From: Polaribacter septentrionalilitoris
Lineage (GTDB): Bacteria > Bacteroidota > Bacteroidia > Flavobacteriales > Flavobacteriaceae
DNA: 64,000 nucleotides
Assembly: GCF_009832745.1 (NCBI RefSeq)
Contig: NZ_VRMJ01000033.1
Span: forward strand, 422,015-486,014
Direction: 5' to 3'
Shown here: positions 34,615 to 43,125 of the stretch, one piece after another
Layout: every line of letters starts with the position of its first letter
How positions within the stretch are numbered: position 1 is the first letter of the stretch
The notes under the pieces: generated by a model
What the model saw: only the letters and a program-made list of their open reading frames with translations
Told to the model about the DNA's origin: nothing
Databases searched by the model: none
Translations under genes and position numbers: made by a program

Positions 34615-36774
34615 CTAAGATTTAATTTTACTTTTTGGAGGATTTGGCAACTGATCAAAACCCATATTAAATAATGTAAATCCGAAAATGTCTGAATATT
34701 GCTCTATAGTTTTAGCAACAGGCGTTCCAGCTCCATGACCTGCATTGGTTTCTATTCTAATTAATGTTGGATTATTTCCTGTTTGTTTTGCTTGCAATTC
34801 TGCTGCAAATTTAAAACTATGTGCAGGCACAACCCTGTCATCATGATCTCCTGTGGTTACTAGCGTAGCAGGATACTCAACACCTTCTTTTACATTATGT
34901 ACTGGCGAATATCCTTTTAAATAATCGAACATTTCTTTGCTATCTTCTGCTGTTCCATAATCATATGCCCAACCTGCTCCTGCAGTAAATGTGTGGTAAC
35001 GCAACATGTCTAAAACTCCAACAGCAGGCAATGCTACTTTCATTAATTCTGGTCTTTGCGTCATTGTTGCACCAACTAATAATCCACCATTAGACCCACC
35101 TCTTATGGCTAAATAGTCTGATGAGGTGTAGTTGTTTTCGATTAAGTATTCTGCTGCTGCAATAAAATCGTCAAACACATTTTGTTTTTTTAATTGAGTT
35201 CCTGCATCGTGCCATTTTTTACCATATTCTCCACCACCACGTAAATTAGGAACTGCATACACACCACCTTGTTCCATCCAAACTGCATTTGCAATACTAA
35301 AACTTGGTGTTAAACTGATGTTAAACCCTCCATAACCATATAAAATGGTTGGGTTTTTACCATTTAATGCTACGCCTTTTTTATGTGTAATAATCATAGG
35401 AACTTTTGTACCATCTTTAGAGGTGTAAAAAACTTGTTTGCTTGTATACGCATCAGAATTAAAATCTACAGTAGGTTTCCAATAAGATTCAAACGTTCCG
35501 TCTTTTGGGTTGAATTTATACAAAGAACCTGGTGTGCTATAATTTGTAAAAGAAAAATACAATTCTTTAGCATCTGTTTTTCCTCCAAAACCACCAGCAG
35601 AACCTACTCCTGGTAATTTTACTTCTCTAATTAGCTTTCCGTTAAAATCATATTGTAAGACTTTTGAAACAGCATCTACCATATATTCTGCAAAGAAATA
35701 ACCAGCACCAGTTGAAGGACTCAACACATTTTCCGTTTCAGGAATAAAATCTTGCCAGTTTTCTGGGGTAGGATTAGCAGCATCAACTGTAACTACTTTT
35801 TGATTTGGCGCATTTAAATTTGTTTGAAGAAACAATTTACTTCCTCTATTATCAATAACATAAGTATCACTTTTTACATCATTTAAAACTGTGACTAATT
35901 TACTGTTTGATTTTGATAGGTCTTTGATGAATAACTTGTTTCCAGAAGTAGAAACAGAAGCGGTAATAACCAAATATTTATTGTCTTCTGTGATGTAACC
36001 ACCAACATATCTGTGTTTTTCTGAAGGAACTGCTCCAAAAATAACAGCATCTTCTTTTTGAGAAGTACCTAATTTATGGTAGTACAATTTATGTTGATCT
36101 GTTTTTGCAGACAACTCACTTCCTTTTGGTTTATCATAACTAGAATAATAGAAACCTTCGTTTTTGTACCAAGAAATTCCTGAGAACTTTACATCAACCA
36201 AAGTATCTTCTTTGATGGTTTTTGATTCAGCGTCCATGACAATAATTTTTCTCCAATCAGAACCACCTTCAGAAATAGCGTATGCAGCTGTTTTGCCGTC
36301 TTTAGAAAAACTTAACGAACCCAAAGAGGTTGTTCCATCTTCAGAAAATGTATTTGGATCTAAGAAAACCTCTGCATCACCATCGCCTTTTTTACGATAG
36401 ACTACATATTGATTCTGTAAACCATTATTTTTATAAAAATACGTGTAATCACCTTCTTTAAAAGGTCTACCAACCTTCTCATAATTCCATAATTCCGACA
36501 AACGAGATTTTAATTGTTCTCTGTAAGGAATTTTGCTCAAGTAATTGAAAGTAACTTCGTTTTCAGCTTTTACCCAAGCTTCTGTTTCTGTACTTCTGTC
36601 GTCTTCTAACCATCTGTAATTATCTGTTACAGCAGTTCCAAATAAGGTGTCTACAACCGGTTTTTTTGTAGTTTCTGGATAATTCACGTTTATATTTCTT
36701 TGTTTGATTTCTTCTTTACAAGAGACTAAAATAGCACTTGCTATAAGAATAGGTAAGATGATTTTGTTTTTCAT
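34615..36774 (-). CDS. prolyl oligopeptidase family lipoprotein
   Basis: A 719-residue serine peptidase (S9A) with a lipoprotein signal, SAILVSC near residue 19. The N-terminal part after the signal ([26 protein letters not shown]) is the classic start of prolyl endopeptidase, followed by a seven-bladed propeller and a C-terminal alpha/beta hydrolase domain with the nucleophile in [12 protein letters not shown], the Asp in [11 protein letters not shown] and the His in NAGHGAGTP. It cleaves short peptides after proline; lipidation places it in the envelope. It is a single-gene unit ending at the hairpin 34475-34502. Confidence 0.95.
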   Translation of the reverse strand: MKNKIILPILIASAILVSCKEEIKQRNINVNYPETTKKPVVDTLFGTAVTDNYRWLEDDRSTETEAWVKAENEVTFNYLSKIPYREQLKSRLSELWNYEKVGRPFKEGDYTYFYKNNGLQNQYVVYRKKGDGDAEVFLDPNTFSEDGTTSLGSLSFSKDGKTAAYAISEGGSDWRKIIVMDAESKTIKEDTLVDVKFSGISWYKNEGFYYSSYDKPKGSELSAKTDQHKLYYHKLGTSQKEDAVIFGAVPSEKHRYVGGYITEDNKYLVITASVSTSGNKLFIKDLSKSNSKLVTVLNDVKSDTYVIDNRGSKLFLQTNLNAPNQKVVTVDAANPTPENWQDFIPETENVLSPSTGAGYFFAEYMVDAVSKVLQYDFNGKLIREVKLPGVGSAGGFGGKTDAKELYFSFTNYSTPGSLYKFNPKDGTFESYWKPTVDFNSDAYTSKQVFYTSKDGTKVPMIITHKKGVALNGKNPTILYGYGGFNISLTPSFSIANAVWMEQGGVYAVPNLRGGGEYGKKWHDAGTQLKKQNVFDDFIAAAEYLIENNYTSSDYLAIRGGSNGGLLVGATMTQRPELMKVALPAVGVLDMLRYHTFTAGAGWAYDYGTAEDSKEMFDYLKGYSPVHNVKEGVEYPATLVTTGDHDDRVVPAHSFKFAAELQAKQTGNNPTLIRIETNAGHGAGTPVAKTIEQYSDIFGFTLFNMGFDQLPNPPKSKIKS

Positions 36775-36879
36775 TTCTAATAAAATTTGATTTTACTCAA
36801 AATTAGATGTTATTTAACATATTATCAGGTATTTAACATTTTTTAACGTTTGAATTTTCATATTGATGTTGATTTGTAA

Positions 36880-36908
36880 TTTGAGACAAATAAAAACGAC
36901 TATTTTTG
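36880..36908 (+). promoter_or_regulatory. promoter of the second thioredoxin gene
   Basis: TTTG at 36880-36883, 17 bp, then TATTTTTG at 36901-36908: a -33/-7 pair of the Bacteroidota type, 15 bases before the ATG at 36924. Confidence 0.55.
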
Positions 36909-36923
36909 TGAAAATTATTTATT

Positions 36924-37283
36924 ATGACAGAAAATTTAACAAAAGAAAGCTTCTTAAAAAAGGTGTTTAACTTTGAAGAAAATAAGGAATGGAAATTTGA
37001 GGGAGATAAACCTGCATTAATTGATTTTTATGCAGATTGGTGTGGGCCATGTAAAATGTTAGCGCCAGTTTTAGAGCAACTTTCTAAAGAGTATGAAGGT
37101 AAAATAGACATTTATAAAATTGATACTGAAGCAGAACAAGAATTATCTGCTGCATTTGGCATTAGAAGTATTCCGTCTATGTTGTTTTGTCCTAAAGATG
37201 CAGAACCACAAATGGCTAATGGAGCTTTGCCAAAAGCAGATTTAGAACGTATTATTGCTGAAGTTTTAAAAGTGACAAAATAA
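36924..37283 (+). CDS. trxA: thioredoxin
   Basis: A 119-residue thioredoxin: FYADWCGPCKM with Cys40 and Cys43, and the cis-Pro loop in IRSIPSMLFC. It has an N-terminal helix about 15 residues longer than the thioredoxin at 23161 and an additional Cys in the LFC strand. No signal peptide, so cytoplasmic. With its own promoter and a terminator just after it, it is monocistronic; I take it as the housekeeping thioredoxin and the 23161 copy as the specialised one, which is an inference. Confidence 0.95.
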   Translation: MTENLTKESFLKKVFNFEENKEWKFEGDKPALIDFYADWCGPCKMLAPVLEQLSKEYEGKIDIYKIDTEAEQELSAAFGIRSIPSMLFCPKDAEPQMANGALPKADLERIIAEVLKVTK

Positions 37284-37312
37284 TACTTTAGTAACCTTTT
37301 AATTAAATCTAA

Positions 37313-37340
37313 AAATCCTGAAAGTAAATTTTCAGGATTT
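37313..37340 (+). terminator. terminator of trxA
   Basis: AAATCCTGAAA (37313-37323), short loop, TTTTCAGGATTT (37329-37340), followed by a further T run. Confidence 0.88.
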
Positions 37341-37358
37341 TTTTTATCAAAAAAAAAA

Positions 37359-37402
37359 TATACATAAGAATCTAATGTATAAGAAAATTATGTATATATT
37401 TG
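37359..37402 (+). promoter_or_regulatory. putative PadR operator and promoter
   Basis: TATACAT (37359-37365) and ATGTATA (37375-37381) form a perfect inverted repeat with a 9 bp gap; a third ATGTATA (37390-37396) overlaps a TATATTTG -7 box (37395-37402). PadR-type repressors are known to bind ACAT/ATGT inverted sites, so autoregulation of the operon downstream is likely. The padR ATG is 285 bp further on, beyond two repeats. Confidence 0.55.
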
Positions 37403-37413
37403 TAGAAGAGATG

Positions 37414-37480
37414 TTATTGCGAACAAAGTGAAGTAATCTGTACATTTAAAATAGAGATTGCTCGGTAAACTCGCAAGGAC
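37414..37480. repeat. imperfect palindromic repeat, family R4
   Basis: TTATTGCGAAC...AAGTAATCT on the left faces AGATTG...TCGCAAGGAC on the right (TTGCGA/TCGCAA and AATCT/AGATT arms). Only one copy is present here; the layout is that of small flavobacterial intergenic repeats. Confidence 0.45.
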
Positions 37481-37490
37481 AAGTTTTAAT

Positions 37491-37639
37491 TGTCAGTTCG
37501 AGTGAATTTGAGAAATTATCTTCAATAAAAATGGATTTTTATTGAAGATAGCAAGCGTAGCTTAACAAATTTGTATCAAGAACACACAAAACTTCTCGAT
37601 ACAATTTCGATTAAAAAATCGAAATCACTCGAAGTGACA
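37491..37639. mobile_element. MITE-like element with 15 bp terminal inverted repeats (family R2)
   Basis: The ends are TGTCAGTTCGAGTGA and, inverted, TGTCACTTCGAGTGA (right end 37625-37639), 14 of 15 identical. An internal hairpin (ATCTTCAATAAAAATGGA / TTTTTATTGAAGAT) sits at about 37518-37551. The right half TTCTCGATACAATTTCG...AGTGACA matches the half-elements at 34268 and 34420. It lies in the leader of the padR operon; with R4 and the operator it fills the 404 bp gap 37284-37687. No transposase. Confidence 0.55.
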
Positions 37640-37687
37640 GGAAAACAATTACACATTTCAACAATTAAACGATTACACATCAACAAA

Positions 37688-38026
37688 ATGGGAAATCAGA
37701 AATTATACAAAGGATCTTTACAAACCATCATTTTAAAATTATTAGAAACGAATGATAAAATGTATGGCTACGAAATCACACAAAAAGTAAAAGAACTCAC
37801 CAAAGGCGAATTAAAAATCACAGAAGGCGCTTTGTACCCAGCATTGCACAAGTTAGAAGCAGATGGTTTGCTAGATGTTGAGGTTGCAAAAGTGGGCAAC
37901 AGACTTAGAAAATATTACAAACTCACAGAAAATGGAACTAAAGAAACTGCGAATAAGTTAGAAGAAATGCAAGAGTTTTTAAAGACGATGCAACATTTGG
38001 TGAATCCTAAATTTAGTTTGGAGTAG
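37688..38026 (+). CDS. PadR-family transcriptional regulator
   Basis: From the ATG at 37688 (MGNQKLYKGSLQTIILKLL) a 112-residue winged-helix regulator; the longer frame from 37571 reads through a repeat and was rejected. Motifs are those of PadR: MYGYEITQKVKE, ITEGALYPALHKLEADGLL, RLRKYYKLTENG, then a short dimerisation helix. It is the first gene of a six-gene-plus unit: the next gene starts 1 bp after its stop. PadR proteins usually repress a neighbouring membrane or transport operon until a signal or drug binds; the TATACAT/ATGTATA sites upstream fit that. Confidence 0.93.
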   Translation: MGNQKLYKGSLQTIILKLLETNDKMYGYEITQKVKELTKGELKITEGALYPALHKLEADGLLDVEVAKVGNRLRKYYKLTENGTKETANKLEEMQEFLKTMQHLVNPKFSLE

Positions 38027-38027
38027 T

Positions 38028-38681
38028 ATGGAATTAACAACAAAACAAATACAAAATGTACAAGACTATTTAACATCTAAAAACTTCGATTTTATAGATT
38101 TAAAAGATGAAATTTTAGATCATATAATTTCTGATGTTGAAAGTTTTATGCAAAAAGGCAATACTTTTGAAGAGGCTTTTGCAAGAGTTAAAATACGTTG
38201 GGAAAAACATTTTAGAGAAACCTCTAGTTTCTTTTTTGGTATGTTGTATTCCAATTCTAAAATTGTTGTAAACAAAGCAGTAAAGCAGTTTAAATACTTC
38301 TACTTTTTATATTTAGCTGCATATATTTTACCAGTTGTATTTTTAAAAGTAATACCAATACAAGTTTCTAAAGGCTTTGCAAATTCTATAAATGGCTTAT
38401 TATCGGGTTTTACATTTCCTGTGCTGATTTATATAGGCTTCATTATTTTTAAAATAATTCAACTTAAACAAAAAACAACCTATAGTTTTATTTTAAAAAC
38501 TCAATTTTTTGGAACAATATTTTTAATATTAGGCGTTTTTGTTGGAAGTGTTTTTAAAGAAAATGGTGAAATAAATCCTGTGTTTACAGGCTTTGTTTGT
38601 GCTGGTTTTACAGTAGGATACATTTGTCATCACTTCTTCAAAAAACACAAAGAAGTAGTTACAAAATATCAAATTTCATAA
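38028..38681 (+). CDS. PadR-associated four-helix membrane protein, copy 1
   Basis: A 217-residue protein: a soluble helical N-terminal part (1-65) with FIDLKDEILDHIISDVESFM, then four membrane helices (about 85-106, 120-142, 152-172, 183-205) and a short basic tail. The N-terminal motif D-x-x-x-E-hydrophobic-x-D-H-x-x-x-D-V/I-E is shared by the next three genes. It resembles the small alpha-helical domains (HAAS/DUF1700-like) that accompany PadR regulators, but I am not certain of the family. Gap to padR 1 bp; gap to the next gene 3 bp. A role in relaying membrane state to PadR or the ABC transporter is inference. Confidence 0.8.
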   Translation: MELTTKQIQNVQDYLTSKNFDFIDLKDEILDHIISDVESFMQKGNTFEEAFARVKIRWEKHFRETSSFFFGMLYSNSKIVVNKAVKQFKYFYFLYLAAYILPVVFLKVIPIQVSKGFANSINGLLSGFTFPVLIYIGFIIFKIIQLKQKTTYSFILKTQFFGTIFLILGVFVGSVFKENGEINPVFTGFVCAGFTVGYICHHFFKKHKEVVTKYQIS

Positions 38682-38684
38682 GCT

Positions 38685-39359
38685 ATGGAATTAACAAAAG
38701 AACAAATAAAGCATATAGATCATCGTTTAGAAAATGAAGGCATCAAATATTGGGACATCAGAATAGAACTATTAGATCATGTGGTTTCTGATGTTGAAAA
38801 AAGATTAGAAACAGGAGAAGATTTTAAAAAAGCAGTACATAAATCTTTTATTGGTTTAGGTTGGAAAGGGACTTTCTCTCATGTTAATACTCAAGGTTGG
38901 AAAAACACCAATAAATTTTATAGGAGAATGTATCTTAAGGGTTTTATAGATTTTTTTAAAAACCTAAAAAATGTAATGATATTCATTAGTTGTTTTTTTG
39001 CTTATTATTACATTTCTTCAGTTTTAGAATTAAAACTATTTGTAAAATTTAGTTATGTATTATTTATAATTCCTACACTCATTTTTTTCTATGAATCTTA
39101 TACTATTTGGAAAAAAAAATATGGTAAATCAGTCCATAAACAATATGGTTTGCATTACATTATTTCAACAACTCTATTATTTCAAATAGTAATGCTTTCT
39201 TTAAAGCCTGAAGGAGTATTTTCAGTTCCAACAGAATATCACAAATTCATACTTTTTGTTTTAATTCCTGTACATCTAATTTTTACTTATTCTGGATATA
39301 AAGTTTACAAAAAAGCAATTGCTAGAGTTGAAAAAATGAGAAATCAATTATTGTCATGA
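38685..39359 (+). CDS. PadR-associated four-helix membrane protein, copy 2
   Basis: A 224-residue paralogue: N-terminal helical part with YWDIRIELLDHVVSDVEKRL (residues about 20-40), then membrane helices at about 90-110, 120-138, 157-174 and 187-208. The stop overlaps the next start as ATGA at 39356-39359, so translation is coupled. Its middle differs from copies 3 and 4 more than they differ from each other. Function unknown, as for copy 1. Confidence 0.8.
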   Translation: MELTKEQIKHIDHRLENEGIKYWDIRIELLDHVVSDVEKRLETGEDFKKAVHKSFIGLGWKGTFSHVNTQGWKNTNKFYRRMYLKGFIDFFKNLKNVMIFISCFFAYYYISSVLELKLFVKFSYVLFIIPTLIFFYESYTIWKKKYGKSVHKQYGLHYIISTTLLFQIVMLSLKPEGVFSVPTEYHKFILFVLIPVHLIFTYSGYKVYKKAIARVEKMRNQLLS

Positions 39360-40057
39360 AAATAACCCAAAATCACATAAAAGAACTCTACAAATTCACA
39401 AGAAAACATTATGTAGAATATTATGATGTGCAAACAGAATTGGTTGATCATTTAGCTAATGATATTGAGCAAATTTGGGAAGAACATCCCAACCTTTCTT
39501 TTGAAGATGCCAGAGACAAATCCTTTAAAAAATTTGGAATTTTTGGTTTTATGGATGTGGTACAAGCTAAAGAACGGCAAATGACAAAAAAATATCTTAA
39601 AACCATTTTAAAGTTTGCCAAAGAGTGGTTTCAGTTACCAAAAATAGTTTTAACAATCAGTTTACTTTTTGGCTTTTACCAATTACAAAAATTAACAAGT
39701 GCTTATTATGTATATGCCGCTGTTTTTGGAGTCGTTATTCTTTTAGAAATAATTGTATTAATTAGAAATAGTAGAAAATTAAAAAAGAACTATAAAGAAA
39801 CAGGCAAAAAATGGATGTTTCAAAAAATTATTTCAATAAATGGAATAGGAAATTCTGCCTTAATCCTTTTTTATCTTTACGATTTCATTCTTCCTGATAG
39901 CACAAAAGATTTTTTATTAATGGGGGATTTTAGAAAAGCACTCTCTGCTATATTAATTACTTTTTTAGTAATATTTGGCTATATAACCTTGGTTGTTATT
40001 CCTAAAAAAGCAGAACAATTGCTACAAGAAACCTATCCAGAATACAAATTCGTTTAA
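39356..40057 (+). CDS. PadR-associated four-helix membrane protein, copy 3
   Basis: A 233-residue paralogue. Residues 10-80 (FTRKHYVEYYDVQTELVDH, LANDIEQIWEEHPNLSFED, KFGIFGFMDVVQAKE) are almost identical to those of copy 4, and so is the end (LLQETYPEYK), whereas the membrane part between (about 95-215, four helices) has diverged. Overlaps copy 2 by 4 bp. The pattern points to a recent duplication with either selection for an unchanged N-terminal domain or gene conversion there. Confidence 0.8.
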   Translation: MKITQNHIKELYKFTRKHYVEYYDVQTELVDHLANDIEQIWEEHPNLSFEDARDKSFKKFGIFGFMDVVQAKERQMTKKYLKTILKFAKEWFQLPKIVLTISLLFGFYQLQKLTSAYYVYAAVFGVVILLEIIVLIRNSRKLKKNYKETGKKWMFQKIISINGIGNSALILFYLYDFILPDSTKDFLLMGDFRKALSAILITFLVIFGYITLVVIPKKAEQLLQETYPEYKFV

Positions 40058-40066
40058 TTTTTATTG

Positions 40067-40774
40067 ATGAAATTATCAGAAATACAAATAGAAAATTTAT
40101 ACAAATTCACAAGACAACATTACGTGTATCATTATGATGTACAAACAGAATTGGTAGATCATTTGGCAAACGATATAGAGCAAATTTGGGTAGAACATCC
40201 CAACCTTTCTTTTGAAGATGCCAGAGACAAATCGTTTAAAAAATTTGGCATTTTTGGTTTTATGGATGTTATTGAAGCCAAACAAAAACAAATGAATAAG
40301 CGTTATTGGAAAATTATTTGGCGTTTTACAAAAGAATGGTTTACAGTACCTAAAGTAGTTACAACTATGCTTATTTTTCTTGGGTTCTTTTTTGCTTTTC
40401 AGATTCCATATTCAGAGTATCTTTTTTTAGCAACACTTTTAATATTAATTACTTTTGAGATGATTGCAGTTTACAGAATAAGAAAAGAACACAAACAGAA
40501 AGAAAAAAAAGAAGAAAAAATATTTCTTTTAGAAGCTATGCTTGGAACTACTAAAAACGGTTTTACAGGTGTAACATTTATCAATTTATTTAATTTTATT
40601 CATTTAACTAGATTTAATTTTTCTAGCTTAAATATCTATTGGCTCATATTAATTTCTTCAGTAATTACATTTTTATGTATTATTTTTTACGTTTCAAATT
40701 ATGTTTTACCTCAAAAAGCCCAAGAATTGTTGCAAGAAACCTATCCAGAATATAAAATGGTAAAAAATTTGTAA
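40067..40774 (+). CDS. PadR-associated four-helix membrane protein, copy 4
   Basis: A 235-residue paralogue from the ATG at 40067 (MKLSEIQIENLYKF); a TTG codon directly before it could extend it by one residue but the ATG is preferred. N-terminal helical domain with YDVQTELVDHLANDIEQIW, then helices at about 92-110, 117-135, 160-178 and 195-215, ending QELLQETYPEYKMVKNL. It is 9 bp after copy 3 and 48 bp before the ABC permease. Function unknown; conserved acidic/His motif as in the other copies. Confidence 0.8.
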   Translation: MKLSEIQIENLYKFTRQHYVYHYDVQTELVDHLANDIEQIWVEHPNLSFEDARDKSFKKFGIFGFMDVIEAKQKQMNKRYWKIIWRFTKEWFTVPKVVTTMLIFLGFFFAFQIPYSEYLFLATLLILITFEMIAVYRIRKEHKQKEKKEEKIFLLEAMLGTTKNGFTGVTFINLFNFIHLTRFNFSSLNIYWLILISSVITFLCIIFYVSNYVLPQKAQELLQETYPEYKMVKNL

Positions 40775-40822
40775 CAAAAACCAAAATCAAACAACTAATT
40801 ACCAACTAAACAAACCAAGTAT

Positions 40823-42289
40823 ATGATTTCACATTTTTTAAAGTTAGAATGGAAACAATTTTTTAGATCTTCTTCTTTTGGTAAAAGTATTGGTGCTAAA
40901 ATTCTAATTGGGTTTTTTGCTGTGTACTTTATCCTTATCTTTTTAGGGTTGGGATTTGGTGGCTTTTTTGCACTAAAAGAAATGTATCCAGAAAAAGATC
41001 CTTTAGTACTAGTCAATTCATTTTTACTATTTGCCATTACTGGCGATTTGATGTTTCGGTATTTAATGCAGAAACTACCAGTAATGAATATCAAACCAAT
41101 GTTGCTCTTACCTATTAAAAAGAAAACCATTGTCAATTATGTATTGGTAAAATCGTCATTCTCATTTTTTAATATCATGAGTTTGTTTTTTTACATTCCT
41201 TTTTCAGTGGTATTAATAAAAGAAGGTTATGATACAAATGGTGTTTTAGGATGGTTGTTTCTAATGATTTTACTTGTACAATGTATCAACTTTTTAAACT
41301 TCTTAGTCAATAAAAACAATATTGCTTTTGGAGTAATGATAGCCATTTTATTAGGAGGATTTTTGGTTCAGCGTTATGAAATTTTCAATCTAGCTGGTTA
41401 TGTTGGGCAAGGTTTCGACTTTATTTATCAGAATCCTATTTACAGTTTAGTTAGTATTATTGTACTTGCGGTTTTATATCAGTTAAACTACAAACAATTA
41501 AGAAGTCAAGTATACTTAGATGAAGCCATTGCAACTAAAGTAAAAGAAGTAAATTCATCAGATTTATCGTGGTTAAACAGATTTGGAGATGTTGCACCAT
41601 TTATGAAAAACGATCTGCGACTCATCACCAGAAATAAGCGTACAAAATCATCATTTTTTATATTGATTATTGGGTTGTTTTACGGTTTGTTCTTTTATCC
41701 TCAGCCTGTTTATGCAGATAAAGAATTTTTCTATGCATTTATTGGTGTGTTTTCAACAGGTACATTTTTAATCAATTTCGGACAATTTATTCCTGCTTGG
41801 GATAGTGGATATTATAACATGTTAATGAGTCAGAATTTTAAATACGAACGTTATTTAAAATCTAAATTTACATTAATGAGCGCAAGTGTTGTTATTTTAT
41901 TTGTTCTAGGTATTCCTTATGTTTATTTTGGATGGAAAATCTTAGTAGTGCATTTTGCTGCTGCGATTTATAATATTGGAGTTAATACACACGTAATTAT
42001 GTATGGAGGTGCTTTTAACAGAAAGAAAATAAATTTGGATGAAAAAGCAGCTTTTAATTATCAAGGAACAGGAGCTGTACAATGGTTAATTGGTATTCCA
42101 CTAATGATTTTACCAATGGGGATTTTTGCCTTACTAAATTGGCTAGTAAATTTCGAAATTGCAGTAATTGTTTTGGCAGGACTTGGTCTTATTGGTCTGG
42201 GCTTCCATAAAAAATTAATGATGGCAATTACTAAAAAATATGTTGCGTCTAAATACAAAATGATTCACTCTTTTAAACAAGAAAACTAA
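40823..42289 (+). CDS. DUF5687-type ABC transporter permease
   Basis: A 488-residue membrane protein with about twelve hydrophobic segments. The N-terminus (MISHFLKLEWKQFFRSSSFG) and the block LPIKKKTIVNYVLVKSSFSFFN are typical of DUF5687 proteins of Bacteroidota, which act as the membrane half of ABC-2-like exporters. The ATPase gene follows after 10 bp. Substrate unknown. Its place behind PadR and four accessory membrane proteins suggests an exporter whose amount is set by PadR. Confidence 0.85.
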   Translation: MISHFLKLEWKQFFRSSSFGKSIGAKILIGFFAVYFILIFLGLGFGGFFALKEMYPEKDPLVLVNSFLLFAITGDLMFRYLMQKLPVMNIKPMLLLPIKKKTIVNYVLVKSSFSFFNIMSLFFYIPFSVVLIKEGYDTNGVLGWLFLMILLVQCINFLNFLVNKNNIAFGVMIAILLGGFLVQRYEIFNLAGYVGQGFDFIYQNPIYSLVSIIVLAVLYQLNYKQLRSQVYLDEAIATKVKEVNSSDLSWLNRFGDVAPFMKNDLRLITRNKRTKSSFFILIIGLFYGLFFYPQPVYADKEFFYAFIGVFSTGTFLINFGQFIPAWDSGYYNMLMSQNFKYERYLKSKFTLMSASVVILFVLGIPYVYFGWKILVVHFAAAIYNIGVNTHVIMYGGAFNRKKINLDEKAAFNYQGTGAVQWLIGIPLMILPMGIFALLNWLVNFEIAVIVLAGLGLIGLGFHKKLMMAITKKYVASKYKMIHSFKQEN

Positions 42290-42299
42290 CACACAAACA

Positions 42300-42995
42300 A
42301 TGATACACACTACAGAAATTTCAAAAAAATACGGTAAAACCGAAGTTTTAAATATAGATGCATTAGAGATTCCTACAGGTCAAAGTTTTGGTTTAGTTGG
42401 AAATAACGGAGCAGGAAAAACTACTTATTTTAATATTTTATTAGATTTAATTAGACCAACATCTGGTGCAATTACCAATCATGATATTGTGGTAAGCAAA
42501 AGTGAAGAATGGAAAAACTTTACAGGTTCTTTTATTGATGAATCTTTTTTAATAGGATACTTAACTCCAGAAGAATATTTCGATTTTATTGGCGATTTAA
42601 GAGGAATGAATAAAGCTGATGTTACCAAATTTTTAGGGCAGTTTGATGAGTTTTTTAACGAAGAAATCTTAGGAAAGAAAAAATATTTAAGAGATTTAAG
42701 TAAAGGAAATCAGAAAAAAGTAGGCATTGTTGCTGCAATGATGGGAAATCCACAAGTAGTAATTCTAGATGAGCCTTTTGCAAACTTAGATCCAACTACT
42801 CAAATTAGACTGAAAAAAATCATTAAAGATTTAGCAGAAAATAAAGAAATTACGGTGTTGGTTTCAAGTCACGATTTAACACATGTAACCGAAGTTTGTG
42901 AGCGAATAGTAGTTTTAGACAAAGGAAATGTGGTAAAAGACATTAAAACATCATCAGAAACTTTAAAAGAATTAGAAAGCTATTTTTCTGTATAA
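42300..42995 (+). CDS. ABC transporter ATP-binding protein (partner of the DUF5687 permease)
   Basis: A 231-residue ATPase: Walker A GNNGAGKTT (34-42), signature region LSKGNQKKVGIVAAM (a KGNQ variant of LSGGQ common in this exporter group), Walker B VVILDEPFANLD, and switch His in VLVSSHDLTHV. Size and motifs fit ABC-2 exporter ATPases. It is the last gene of the padR operon and is followed by a terminator at 43028-43079. Confidence 0.92.
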   Translation: MIHTTEISKKYGKTEVLNIDALEIPTGQSFGLVGNNGAGKTTYFNILLDLIRPTSGAITNHDIVVSKSEEWKNFTGSFIDESFLIGYLTPEEYFDFIGDLRGMNKADVTKFLGQFDEFFNEEILGKKKYLRDLSKGNQKKVGIVAAMMGNPQVVILDEPFANLDPTTQIRLKKIIKDLAENKEITVLVSSHDLTHVTEVCERIVVLDKGNVVKDIKTSSETLKELESYFSV

Positions 42996-43027
42996 CTAGT
43001 CGATTCTTATTTTATTACTATTTTTAC

Positions 43028-43079
43028 ACTCTTATTTATACTATTTTTCTTAGAAAGTAGTTGTAAATAAGAGTTTTTT
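43028..43079 (+). terminator. terminator of the padR-ABC operon
   Basis: ACTCTTATTTA (43028-43038) pairs with TAAATAAGAGT (43064-43074), followed by TTTTTT; the inner arms TACTA/TAGT extend the stem. Confidence 0.8.
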
Positions 43080-43125
43080 ATTTTCTTAGCTTTTTCAAAA
43101 AAGTGGTTTAATCAATATTATTTGT

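Noticed and set aside
37571..37687. N-terminal extension of the PadR protein
   Set aside because: The 39 extra codons lie in the right half of a dispersed repeat; PadR proteins begin at the ATG at 37688.
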